Assembly: GCF_014640315.1 (NCBI RefSeq)
Contig: NZ_BMGS01000004.1
Location: 62,001 to 126,000, forward strand
Length of the DNA: 64,000 nt
Source: Hymenobacter glacieicola
GTDB lineage: Bacteria; Bacteroidota; Bacteroidia; Cytophagales; Hymenobacteraceae
Direction of reading: 5' to 3'
Part shown: in pieces, positions 18,302 to 26,447 of the stretch
How the letters are laid out: each line of letters begins with the position of its first letter
How positions within the stretch are numbered: the stretch's first letter is position 1
Program-made: the position numbers and the translations under genes
The notes under the pieces: generated by a model
Told to the model about the DNA's origin: nothing
The model's input: the letters and a program-made list of their open reading frames with translations, nothing else
The model's database searches: none

Positions 18302-18374
18302 GGGGCCTGCTTTCCGGGCGGCAGGCTCCCACCCTTCCTCACCTCCGGCTCCTAACCCACCCGCCTTCTATTTT

Positions 18375-20798
18375 ATGGCCACTGCCGAAACCGCCGCCGA
18401 CGTGTACACCAGCGTCGCCTCCCTCAGCAAAGAAGACCTGCTCCATGATTACCGCCTGGGCTGGGAAAGCCGGCAGGCTTCCTTGGCCGGTCGTAAGGAA
18501 GTATTCATGGGCAAAGCCAAGTTTGGCATTTTCGGCGACGGCAAGGAAGTGCCCCAGCTGGCCATGGCCCGCGCTTTCCGGGCCGGCGACTGGCGCGCGG
18601 GCTACTACCGCGACCAGACCTTTATGCTGGCCATCGGGGAGCTGACCCTGCAGCAGTACTTTGCCCAGCTGTACGCCCACGCCGACGTGGCGGCGGAGCC
18701 CTCCACCGCGGGCCGCGCCATGAACGGCCACTTCGGCACCCGCCACCTCGACGAGGATGGCAACTTTAAAAACCTGGCCCAGAGCAAAAACTCTTCGGCC
18801 GATATTTCCCCTACCGGCGGCCAGATGCCCCGTCTGGTAGGCCTGGCTTACGCCTCCAAGCTCTACCGCCAAAATCCCGAGCTGCACCAGTTCAGCCAGT
18901 TTTCGGTGAATGGCAACGAGGTAGCGTTTGGCACCATCGGCAACGCCAGCACCTCGGAGGGCATGTTCTTCGAGGCCATCAACGCCGCCGGCGTACTCCA
19001 AATTCCGATGCTCGTGAGCGTCTGGGACGACCACTACGGCATTTCAGTACCTGCTGAGTACCAGACCACCAAGCAGAACATCAGCGAAATTCTGAAAGGC
19101 TTCCAGCGGGAAGGCGAGGGCCAGGACGGCTTCGAGATTTTCCGGGTGAAAGGCTGGGATTACGCCGGCCTGATTGACACCTACCAGCGCGCCGCCGAAG
19201 TATGCCGCACCCAACATGTACCCGTGCTGGTGCACGTGCAGGAGGTAACGCAGCCCCAGGGCCACAGCACCAGCGGCTCGCATGAGCGCTACAAAAGCAA
19301 AGACCGCCTTTCGTGGGAGGAAGAGCATGACTGCCTGCGCAAACTGCGCGAGTGGCTGCTCCAGGAAGGCCACGCCTCGGAAGCCGAGCTCGACCAGATT
19401 GAAAACGAGGCCAAGGAAACCGTAAAAGTTGCCCGCACCACTGCCTGGAGCGAGTTCTTCAACCCCATTAAGCAGGAGCGCGACGAAGTAGTGCAGCTGC
19501 TGAACAAGCTGGTGGCCGAAACCGGCGCCGAGAATAGCCTGCACGAGCTGGTGGAGCCGCTGATGCACAACTCCGCGCCCATCCGGGCCGATCTGGTGCG
19601 TACCGTGCGCCGCGCTTTGCGCCAGGTGCGGGGCCAGCGCAGCGCCGCCCGCCGCGACCTGCAGAATTGGCTGGAGCAAGCCCTGGCCGAAAATGCCGAC
19701 CGCTACAACTCCTACCTCTTCAGCCAGAGCGAGGAAGCCATCGGCAACATTGTGGAAGTGAAAGCCGAGTTTGCCCCGAACGCGCCCCAGGTAGATGCCC
19801 GCGAGGTGCTGCAGGCCTGCTTCGACGCCAACTTCCAGCGCGACCCGCGCATCTTCGCCATTGGCGAGGACGTAGGCCGCATCGGCGACGTAAACCAGGC
19901 GTTTGCCGGGTTGCAGGAAAAATTCGGGGAGCTACGCGTAACCGACACTGGTATCCGGGAGTGCACCATCGTAGGGCAGGGCATTGGCGCCGCCATGCGC
20001 GGCCTGCGCCCCATCACTGAAATTCAGTACCTGGACTACCTGCTGTACGCCATCCAAATCCTGAGTGATGACGTGGCCCCGCTGCAGTACCGCACCAAAG
20101 GCGGGCAGAAGTCCCCGCTGATTGTGCGCACCCGTGGGCATCGCCTGGAAGGCATCTGGCACTCCGGCTCGCCCATCCAGATGATTCTGGGCTCCATCCG
20201 CGGGATGCACCTGTGCGTGCCGCGCAACATGACCCAGGCCGCCGGCTTCTATAATACCCTGCTGCGCTCTGATGAGCCGGCCATTGTCATTGAGTGCCTC
20301 AACGGCTACCGCCTCAAGGAGCGGATTCCGTCCAACGTGGGCGAGTTTACGCTACCCCTGGGCCAGCCCGAGACCCTCAAGAAAGGCAACGACCTGACCA
20401 TTGTAACCTACGGCTCCATGTGCCGCATTGTGCTGGATGCCGCCAAGCAGCTGGAGGAAGTAGGGATTAACGTGGAAGTAATCGACGTGCAGACCCTGCT
20501 GCCCTTCGATGTGGACCACGTCATTGCCGACAGCCTGCAGCGCACCAACCGCGTGCTGTTCGCCGACGAGGACGTGCCCGGGGGCGCTACCGCCTACATG
20601 ATGCAGCAAGTGTTGGATGAGCAGCAGGCCTACCGCTTCCTCGATTCCCAGCCCCGCTGCCTCTCGGCCCAGGCCCACCGCCCGCCCTACGGCTCCGACG
20701 GCGACTACTTCAGCAAGCCCAACGTCGAGGACGTGTTTGATGCCGTGTACGAAATCATGCAGGAGGCGGAGCCCAAGCGGTTTCCAGCTATCTACTAG
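18375..20798 (+). CDS. Fused alpha-beta E1 component of a branched-chain-type 2-oxoacid dehydrogenase
   Basis: The 807-residue protein joins both E1 subunits in one chain and should decarboxylate a 2-oxoacid with thiamine diphosphate and acylate the lipoyl group of E2. The alpha half (about residues 1-380) carries the cofactor region GNASTSEGMFFEAINAAG and VWDDHYGIS, a variant of the usual GDG...N motif. The beta half starts near residue 475 with EVLQACFDANFQRDP and IFAIGEDVGRIGD and includes the catalytic-loop His region RTRGHRLEGIWHSGS. Fused E1 proteins are common in Bacteroidota, where the likely substrates are branched-chain 2-oxoacids; pyruvate is an alternative. E2 and E3 are not in the window. 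Confidence 0.88.
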   Translation: MATAETAADVYTSVASLSKEDLLHDYRLGWESRQASLAGRKEVFMGKAKFGIFGDGKEVPQLAMARAFRAGDWRAGYYRDQTFMLAIGELTLQQYFAQLYAHADVAAEPSTAGRAMNGHFGTRHLDEDGNFKNLAQSKNSSADISPTGGQMPRLVGLAYASKLYRQNPELHQFSQFSVNGNEVAFGTIGNASTSEGMFFEAINAAGVLQIPMLVSVWDDHYGISVPAEYQTTKQNISEILKGFQREGEGQDGFEIFRVKGWDYAGLIDTYQRAAEVCRTQHVPVLVHVQEVTQPQGHSTSGSHERYKSKDRLSWEEEHDCLRKLREWLLQEGHASEAELDQIENEAKETVKVARTTAWSEFFNPIKQERDEVVQLLNKLVAETGAENSLHELVEPLMHNSAPIRADLVRTVRRALRQVRGQRSAARRDLQNWLEQALAENADRYNSYLFSQSEEAIGNIVEVKAEFAPNAPQVDAREVLQACFDANFQRDPRIFAIGEDVGRIGDVNQAFAGLQEKFGELRVTDTGIRECTIVGQGIGAAMRGLRPITEIQYLDYLLYAIQILSDDVAPLQYRTKGGQKSPLIVRTRGHRLEGIWHSGSPIQMILGSIRGMHLCVPRNMTQAAGFYNTLLRSDEPAIVIECLNGYRLKERIPSNVGEFTLPLGQPETLKKGNDLTIVTYGSMCRIVLDAAKQLEEVGINVEVIDVQTLLPFDVDHVIADSLQRTNRVLFADEDVPGGATAYMMQQVLDEQQAYRFLDSQPRCLSAQAHRPPYGSDGDYFSKPNVEDVFDAVYEIMQEAEPKRFPAIY

Positions 20799-20810
20799 GT
20801 AGCCCGCAAA

Positions 20811-20852
20811 CAGTCGGCCCCGGCGCTGGATAACCAGGGCCGGGGCCGACTG
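20811..20852. terminator. Intrinsic terminator after the E1 gene
   Basis: Arms CAGTCGGCCCCGGC (20811-20824) and GCCGGGGCCGACTG (20839-20852) pair perfectly, followed by TTTTCTT. It lies between convergent genes and probably serves mainly the rightward one. Confidence 0.85.
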
Positions 20853-20874
20853 TTTTCTTGGCTGACGGGGCGGT

Positions 20875-21426
20875 TTACCGAATGGTAACCGGGTCGGTCA
20901 CGACTTCGTTGCTTTCGTGCAGGGCGCGGTCCACGATCTGCACTTTAAAGCGGACTACGGCGCCGGGGGCAAAGGAGCCTTGGAAGAAGTTTTGCCCGAA
21001 GGTCAATTCGCCTTTCAACGGCGCTTTCCGGGAGCCTTGGCTTTCGGGCTCCAGGCGCGGGTAGCGGCTGTTGTAGTTGAAGTTTCCCAGCGGCAAATCG
21101 GTGTAGGTATTGTCGCTGTTGCGTACCTGGGGCGTGAAAAAGTAGTTGTTATAGTACTTGTTCGGCTGCCCGTTCTGGTCTATTTGGCTGTAGGGGAAGG
21201 TCGTCTCGTTGTTGTTTAGGCCCAAGTCCCCGTCCCCATCCTTGAAAGAAACCGTTACGGACACCGTATCAAAGGCACCGGTAGGCCTGACAATGCGGTT
21301 AACGACGATTTTTTTGAAGGCAATTTCCGGCGTATCGGAGTAGTCGGGCTCACTAACGCAGGAGGCCGCCGCCAGCCCACCAAAGGCCAGCAGAGCAGCA
21401 CAGCTCAGAGTACGAAGTAGGGTCAT
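20875..21426 (-). CDS. Hypothetical lipoprotein
   Basis: The 183-residue product has a signal peptide ending in AAASC (Cys23), a lipobox. The mature part contains an acidic DGDGDLGLNN segment near residue 65 and a beta-rich pattern; VVRFKVQIVDRALHESN near the C terminus resembles short all-beta lipoproteins of Bacteroidota. I do not recognise a named family. It is convergent with the E1 gene and divergent from the LuxE-like gene. Confidence 0.7.
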   Translation of the reverse strand: MTLLRTLSCAALLAFGGLAAASCVSEPDYSDTPEIAFKKIVVNRIVRPTGAFDTVSVTVSFKDGDGDLGLNNNETTFPYSQIDQNGQPNKYYNNYFFTPQVRNSDNTYTDLPLGNFNYNSRYPRLEPESQGSRKAPLKGELTFGQNFFQGSFAPGAVVRFKVQIVDRALHESNEVVTDPVTIR

Positions 21427-21541
21427 AAAAACAGCTATAATACGCCGGCGGAAGCAGCCCAGCCGGCCGGAAGGTACAACATCTGAACGAACGAAGAAGC
21501 GCCTGCATTGTTCTACGTTTCGCTAACCTTGAGTTCCCCGA

Positions 21542-22543
21542 ATGAGTTTCCGCGAAGAGCATCTTCACCACTTACCGCTGCTGACAACAGGCACCGCCGA
21601 GGCCGCTGCCCTACGCTTGTTTCAGTACCAGGCCCAGCACTGCCTGCCTTACCGCGACTACCTGGTGGCCCTGGGCCGCAAACCAGCAGCCGTTACCCGG
21701 GTGGAAGACATTCCTTTCCTGCCGATTGAATTCTTTAAAACCCACGACGTCCGGACCGATGCTACCGAGTGGGAGCCCCAGGAAGTATTCCTAAGCAGCG
21801 GCACAACCCAGCAGCAGCGCAGCCACCACTACGTCCGCGACCCGCAGCTGTACCGCCGGCACGCCGCCCGCATCTTTGAGCAGTACTACGGGCCCCTCAC
21901 TGGCTGGACGGTACTGGCGCTGCTACCCTCGTACCTGGAGCAGGGCCAATCGTCGTTGGTTGCCATGGTCGATTACTTTGCCCAGGTGTCGGGCCAGACC
22001 CAACCGGCGTTTTTCCTCCACGACCACGCCGCCCTACTCACGGCCCTGCGCGAAGCCAAGCAGAACTCCGGGCGGCGCGTTTTGCTTATCGGGGTCAGCT
22101 ACGCCCTGCTCGACTTGGCGGCGGCCTACGCCGGCGACCCGGCTCTGCAGGGCCTGACGGTGCTGGAAACGGGCGGGATGAAAGGCCGCCGCCGCGAAAT
22201 GATTCGGGAAGAGTTGCACGCGGAACTGCAGCAGGCTTTCGGGCCGGCTGGCATCCACTCCGAGTACGGCATGACGGAACTGCTGGGCCAAGCCTACAGC
22301 CTGGGCGACGGCCGCTTTCACGCCCCGCCCCAGTTGCGCGTACTCCTGCGCGACCCCAGTGACCCATTCTCCGTCTCAGCAACCCGGCCAGCCGGCGCCC
22401 TCAACGTCATCGACCTGGCCAACGTAGATTCCTGCGCCTTTATCGAAACCAAGGACCTGGCCCGCCTGCACCCCGATGGCTCGTTTGAAGTGCTGGGCCG
22501 CCTCGATAACTCCGATATTCGCGGCTGTAATCAAATGGTGTAG
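21542..22543 (+). CDS. LuxE-like acyl-protein synthetase/acyltransferase
   Basis: The 333-residue protein resembles the acyl-protein synthetase LuxE and the AMP-binding fold. It has IPFLPIEFFKTHDV (residues 59-72), the nucleotide-loop-like VFLSSGTTQQQRSHH (near residue 83), VLETGGMKGRRREM (near residue 210), SEYGMTELLGQAYS (near residue 240), and a C-terminal VLGRLDNSDIRGC typical of adenylating enzymes. LuxE activates fatty acids for reduction, but no luxC, luxD or luciferase gene is present here. Stand-alone copies are frequent in Bacteroidota and may activate an acyl group for a surface or polysaccharide modification. Confidence 0.8.
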   Translation: MSFREEHLHHLPLLTTGTAEAAALRLFQYQAQHCLPYRDYLVALGRKPAAVTRVEDIPFLPIEFFKTHDVRTDATEWEPQEVFLSSGTTQQQRSHHYVRDPQLYRRHAARIFEQYYGPLTGWTVLALLPSYLEQGQSSLVAMVDYFAQVSGQTQPAFFLHDHAALLTALREAKQNSGRRVLLIGVSYALLDLAAAYAGDPALQGLTVLETGGMKGRRREMIREELHAELQQAFGPAGIHSEYGMTELLGQAYSLGDGRFHAPPQLRVLLRDPSDPFSVSATRPAGALNVIDLANVDSCAFIETKDLARLHPDGSFEVLGRLDNSDIRGCNQMV

Positions 22544-22566
22544 GTAGTCGCACTACCACTACACAC

Positions 22567-22682
22567 AACCACCTGTCATCTTGAGCTTGTGAAAGACCTT
22601 GTCACGCATAGACGAGTCGTAACAACTGACAATCGTTCTCTCGTGATAAGGCCCTTCGCTCTGCTCAGGATGACAGGTGGTT
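22567..22682. repeat. Dispersed intergenic inverted repeat (GTCATCTTGAGC type)
   Basis: Twenty-base arms (22567-22586 and 22663-22682) are complementary with one mismatch. The outer tract is AACCACCTGTCATC and the inner end TTGAGC/GCTCAG. It lies between the convergent LuxE-like and response regulator genes and belongs to the same family as 11441-11525. Confidence 0.85.
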
Positions 22683-22704
22683 ATAGTACTGCCTGCGCAG
22701 TAGG

Positions 22705-23883
22705 CTACTTCCCGGCGAAGGCGCGGGCGTCGGCTTCCGAGATGGTGTCGTCGCTCATGATGACCAGGCGCTCCACCACGTTGCGCAACTCCCGGATGTT
22801 GCCGCGCCAGTCCAGACTTTGCAGGTAGGCCAGGGCCGCGTCTTCAATGCGCTTGGGCTTGGTACCGTAGTCGGCGGCAATGTCCTTGAGAAACTTCTCG
22901 ATGAGGGCCGGAATGTCGTCGCGCCGGTCGTTGAGGGCCGGCACCTGAATCAGGATTACCGAGAGGCGGTGGTAAAGGTCTTCGCGAAAGTTGCGGTCGG
23001 CAATTTCCTGAAGCAGGTCCTTGTTGGTGGCGGCCAGCACGCGCACGTTCACGCTGATTTCTTTCTCGCCCCCCACGCGGGTAATCTTGCTTTCCTGCAA
23101 AGCCCGGAGCACTTTGGCCTGGGCCGAAAGGCTCATGTCGCCGATTTCATCCAGGAACAGGGTGCCGCCGTCGGCTTGCTCAAACTTACCGATGCGCTGC
23201 TTGACGGCCGAGGTAAACGAGCCTTTTTCGTGCCCGAACAGCTCCGACTCAATCAGCTCCGAGGGAATGGCGGCGCAGTTTACCTCAATCAGCGGGCCGC
23301 TGCTGCGGTTGCTGAGCTCGTGGAGCTGGCGGGCCACCATTTCCTTACCAGCGCCATTGGGACCTGTAATGAGCACGCGGGCATCGGTAGGCGCTACCTT
23401 CTCAATGGCCTTGCGCACCGCCGTCAGGGCCGCCGAGTCGCCAATCATTTCTGAATTCTTGGCCAGCTTCTTCTTCAGGGTTTTGTTTTCGGAGGCCAGC
23501 TTGCTGGTTTCGGCCGTGAGCTTGGTGCGGTCCAGGGCGTTGCGCACGGTCACGAGCAGGCGGTTCAGGTCTGGTGGCTTCTGCAGAAAGTCAAACGCGC
23601 CTTTCTTGGTAGCGTCCACGGCCATTTCCACGTTGCCGTGGGCCGATACCATAATAAAGGCCGCGTTGGGGGCTACAATGCGGGCCCGCTCCAGCACCTC
23701 AATGCCATCCATCTTGGGCATTTTGATGTCGCAGAGCACCACATCGTACTTGTCGCGGATGAGCATGTCAAGGCCCGTGGGGCCATCCTCGGCCTGGTCA
23801 ACCTGGTAGCTTTCGTACTCGAGAATTTCCTTCAGCGTGTGCCGAATGGCTTTTTCGTCGTCAATAATTAAGATGCGGGGCAT
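22705..23883 (-). CDS. NtrC-type response regulator lacking the DNA-binding domain
   Basis: The 392-residue protein has a receiver domain (residues 1-118) with phospho-acceptor Asp52 in CDIKMPKMDG, then a sigma-54-type AAA+ domain with Walker A GPNGAGKE (174-181) and Walker B GTLFLDEIGDM (240-250). The loop that contacts sigma-54 reads GSFTSA (221-226) rather than GAFTGA. The chain stops at ERLVIMSDDTISEADARAFAGK, directly after the AAA+ lid; the C-terminal Fis-type helix-turn-helix of most family members is absent. It could act from solution or regulate something other than sigma-54. No partner kinase gene is adjacent. Confidence 0.88.
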   Translation of the reverse strand: MPRILIIDDEKAIRHTLKEILEYESYQVDQAEDGPTGLDMLIRDKYDVVLCDIKMPKMDGIEVLERARIVAPNAAFIMVSAHGNVEMAVDATKKGAFDFLQKPPDLNRLLVTVRNALDRTKLTAETSKLASENKTLKKKLAKNSEMIGDSAALTAVRKAIEKVAPTDARVLITGPNGAGKEMVARQLHELSNRSSGPLIEVNCAAIPSELIESELFGHEKGSFTSAVKQRIGKFEQADGGTLFLDEIGDMSLSAQAKVLRALQESKITRVGGEKEISVNVRVLAATNKDLLQEIADRNFREDLYHRLSVILIQVPALNDRRDDIPALIEKFLKDIAADYGTKPKRIEDAALAYLQSLDWRGNIRELRNVVERLVIMSDDTISEADARAFAGK

Positions 23884-24026
23884 GGGCTAGGAAAGGGCAA
23901 ATGGCAGAAACCAAAGTAACGAAAAGCCGGCGGCAATAAAGCGGCCGGGCTCGTAAACCTTGACTTCACGGATTGAGCGGGTGTAGGCCCAGGGCCTACT
24001 TAGAAGGCTTAGACAGCCTACACTAC

Positions 24027-26447
24027 CTACGGTTTAACGCTGCGCACGGATAAGGTAGCCGCCGGCAGGCCCTGGGCCGTAGCCGTGAGCTGCACGGCGC
24101 CGGGGATGCGGCCGGCCCGCAGCAGGGCGGTGGCAATGCCGGCTTCAGCGGCCACCGGGTTGTCGCCGAGCAGCTCGGCGTCGCCGCTGGTTACGGCGAA
24201 GCGAATGGGGGTAGTGGCCTCGGGCAGCGGCGTACCCTGCGCATCGACCACGGTGGCGTACACAAATACGGCGTCCTGGCGGCCAGCGGTTAAGGCCCGG
24301 CCGCTCTCATCGACGCTGAGCTGCAGGTGGTGGGCCGGGCCGGGCGTGCGCCGCAGGTGCTCAGCGGCCACTTGGCCCTTCAGATAGGCCACGGCGCGCA
24401 AGGTGCCCGTCGAGAATGGCGGCACGGTGAAGGTGAACGACGGGTGGGCTAGGTGGGAGGAATACTGGTCCTGGTCGGGGCGCTGGCGGGCTATGGTGTT
24501 GCCATCGAGCTGCAGCTCTACCTCCGTGCAGTTGCTGAACACGCGCACTTGCCGCGGCGTGGCGCTGGCCTGGGCGTAGCTGGCCAGGTACACCATCGGC
24601 TTGCCGAAGCCCCGGGCATCGGGCGCGGGACCGTACTGGCTCTGGTAGAAGTAGAAGGCAAACTTGGGCAGGCGGTAAATATCCATGATTCCCGAGGACT
24701 CAATATCCGGGGCGTAGCCGCGCTTATAGTCAAACATCAGCCAGTTGGCGTCGCCGATGGCGGGGCCCACAAAGTTGTCGTTGTGGGCTTCCTGAAAGTT
24801 GAGGGCCTGTTGCACGAGGGCCCGCTCGCCCTGCCCGCGCAGCTGGCGCGACGTGCGCTCCGATTCCTTCAGGCCCGCGTAGGCCGTTTGGTTGAAACCG
24901 GCGTTCTGAGCGTAGTATTCCCAGTCGCCGTACTCGCAGAGCAGGATGGGCTTGGGCTTGTTGTATTTGTGCCAGTAGTCGGGCGCCTTGGCGTGCTGGC
25001 GGGCCGGAATGAACACATCGTAGGCATAATCCCGCCAGCCGCAGGTGTACACATCGGTCGTCCAGGGCAGCTCCTCGTGCACCGCCTGGTGGGCCTGGTT
25101 CATGAAGGACTTGCTCATGTCGGTTTCGTTGAGGGCCGCTTCCCAGAGCACGATGCTAGGGTGGTTTCGGTCGCGGCGCACCATGTCGCGCACGTGCTGC
25201 AGGCTGTTGCGCTGAAAGGCCTCACCCCCGAAAAACTGCCAGCCGGGAATGGAGTTCATCACCAGCAGGCCCAGCTCGTCGCAGGCTTGCAGGAAAGCCG
25301 GGGAGGGCGGGTAGTGGGAGCAGCGCACGAAGTTGAAGCCCGCCTGCTTGATTTTCCAGGCGTCGCGGTACTGCATTTCATCCGAGAGGGCGTAGCCCAG
25401 GTAAGGATACTCCTGGTGGCGGTTGGTGCCGCGCAACCGGGTTTTCTGCCCATTCAGGTAGAAGCCATCGGGCGCGAAGCGGATGGTTCGCACGCCCGTT
25501 GCTACCTCCTGCTGGTTTACGCTCCGACCTTTCTCGTCCAGGACTTCTACCCGCAGCCGGTAAAGGGTAGGCTGCTCCGGCGACCAAAGCTGGGGCGACT
25601 TCAGGGAGAAAGTTTGCTTAACGGCCGTAGCCGCACCGGGCGTCAGCAGGGGCGCGTCCGTCACGGCGCGGGCCACTTCCTTACCGGCCGCGTCGAGCAG
25701 CACGGTGCGCAGCCGGGCCGGGCGGGCCGCATAGTGGTCGTTGCGGATTTCCGTCTGGATGTGAAGGGTAGCCTGCTGGGAACTGACGTTTTCATAGTGC
25801 AGCAGAATCCCGCCACCCGCCACGCGGCCCGACTCCACGGCATCGGTGATGCGCAGCCGGTCCTGAACCAGCAGCTGCACCGGGCGGTAGAGGCCCCCGT
25901 AGTAGTTGAAGTCGAGGTCTTTGAGCGGCTTGCCGGGCGGAATGGCGGGGTTGTCCTGGTTGTTGAGCTTGACCAGCAGGCAGTTATCGGCGTTAACCCG
26001 GAGGTGGGGCGTCAGGTCGACGGTGAAGGGCAGATAGCCGCCCTGGTGGCGCTGCAGGCGGCGGCCGTTCAGGTACACCTCCGCCTCGTGCATGGCCCCC
26101 TCAAACCGAATGGCTACGCGGCGGGCCGTATCGGCGGAACTCACTCGGAAAAAGCGGCGGTAAAAGCAGGTGCCCTGCCACTGCCGGCCGGCAGTAACCA
26201 CGGGCTCCAGGCGCGGCGTGTGGGGGAGGGCCACCGTTTGCCAGGGCTTCGACTGATCAGCCCGCGCGAAGAAGGTAGGCCCTACGGCCGTGTCTACGTC
26301 GCGCACAAACTCCCAATCAGCGTTGAAAGTAAGCGGCAAAGGCGACGTGCCGGGGCCAGACGAGGTGCCGGAACGGGAGCAGGAAGCCAGGGCCACCAGC
26401 GCCGCCAGCAACAGCAGGCTTTGCAGTAGGAAAGGGCGAAACAGCAT
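24027..26447 (-). CDS. Glycoside hydrolase family 2 (beta-galactosidase-like), lipoprotein
   Basis: The 806-residue protein has a lipoprotein signal (ALASC, Cys23), a sugar-binding domain (about 40-200), an immunoglobulin-like domain (200-325) and a TIM-barrel catalytic domain. Presumed acid/base Glu441 is in WEAALNETDMS, and nucleophile Glu505 in ILLCEYGDWEY. A C-terminal pair of beta domains follows, including an invasin-like or Big-type segment near residue 715. The substrate may be a beta-galactoside or another beta-linked sugar. Its ATG overlaps the stop of the upstream GH5 gene by one base (TAATG), so the two are almost certainly translated from one mRNA. Confidence 0.88.
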   Translation of the reverse strand: MLFRPFLLQSLLLLAALVALASCSRSGTSSGPGTSPLPLTFNADWEFVRDVDTAVGPTFFARADQSKPWQTVALPHTPRLEPVVTAGRQWQGTCFYRRFFRVSSADTARRVAIRFEGAMHEAEVYLNGRRLQRHQGGYLPFTVDLTPHLRVNADNCLLVKLNNQDNPAIPPGKPLKDLDFNYYGGLYRPVQLLVQDRLRITDAVESGRVAGGGILLHYENVSSQQATLHIQTEIRNDHYAARPARLRTVLLDAAGKEVARAVTDAPLLTPGAATAVKQTFSLKSPQLWSPEQPTLYRLRVEVLDEKGRSVNQQEVATGVRTIRFAPDGFYLNGQKTRLRGTNRHQEYPYLGYALSDEMQYRDAWKIKQAGFNFVRCSHYPPSPAFLQACDELGLLVMNSIPGWQFFGGEAFQRNSLQHVRDMVRRDRNHPSIVLWEAALNETDMSKSFMNQAHQAVHEELPWTTDVYTCGWRDYAYDVFIPARQHAKAPDYWHKYNKPKPILLCEYGDWEYYAQNAGFNQTAYAGLKESERTSRQLRGQGERALVQQALNFQEAHNDNFVGPAIGDANWLMFDYKRGYAPDIESSGIMDIYRLPKFAFYFYQSQYGPAPDARGFGKPMVYLASYAQASATPRQVRVFSNCTEVELQLDGNTIARQRPDQDQYSSHLAHPSFTFTVPPFSTGTLRAVAYLKGQVAAEHLRRTPGPAHHLQLSVDESGRALTAGRQDAVFVYATVVDAQGTPLPEATTPIRFAVTSGDAELLGDNPVAAEAGIATALLRAGRIPGAVQLTATAQGLPAATLSVRSVKP

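Noticed and set aside
23982..23998. GTAGGCCC-A-GGGCCTAC palindrome as terminator of the GH2 gene
   Set aside because: There is almost no loop and no T-run on the minus strand after it, so it is not a convincing terminator.
24453..26429. A 658-codon plus-strand open frame across the GH2 gene
   Set aside because: It is antisense to a gene with intact glycosidase motifs, and its Gly/Val/Ala/Arg-rich composition is what a GC-rich opposite strand produces. No family features.
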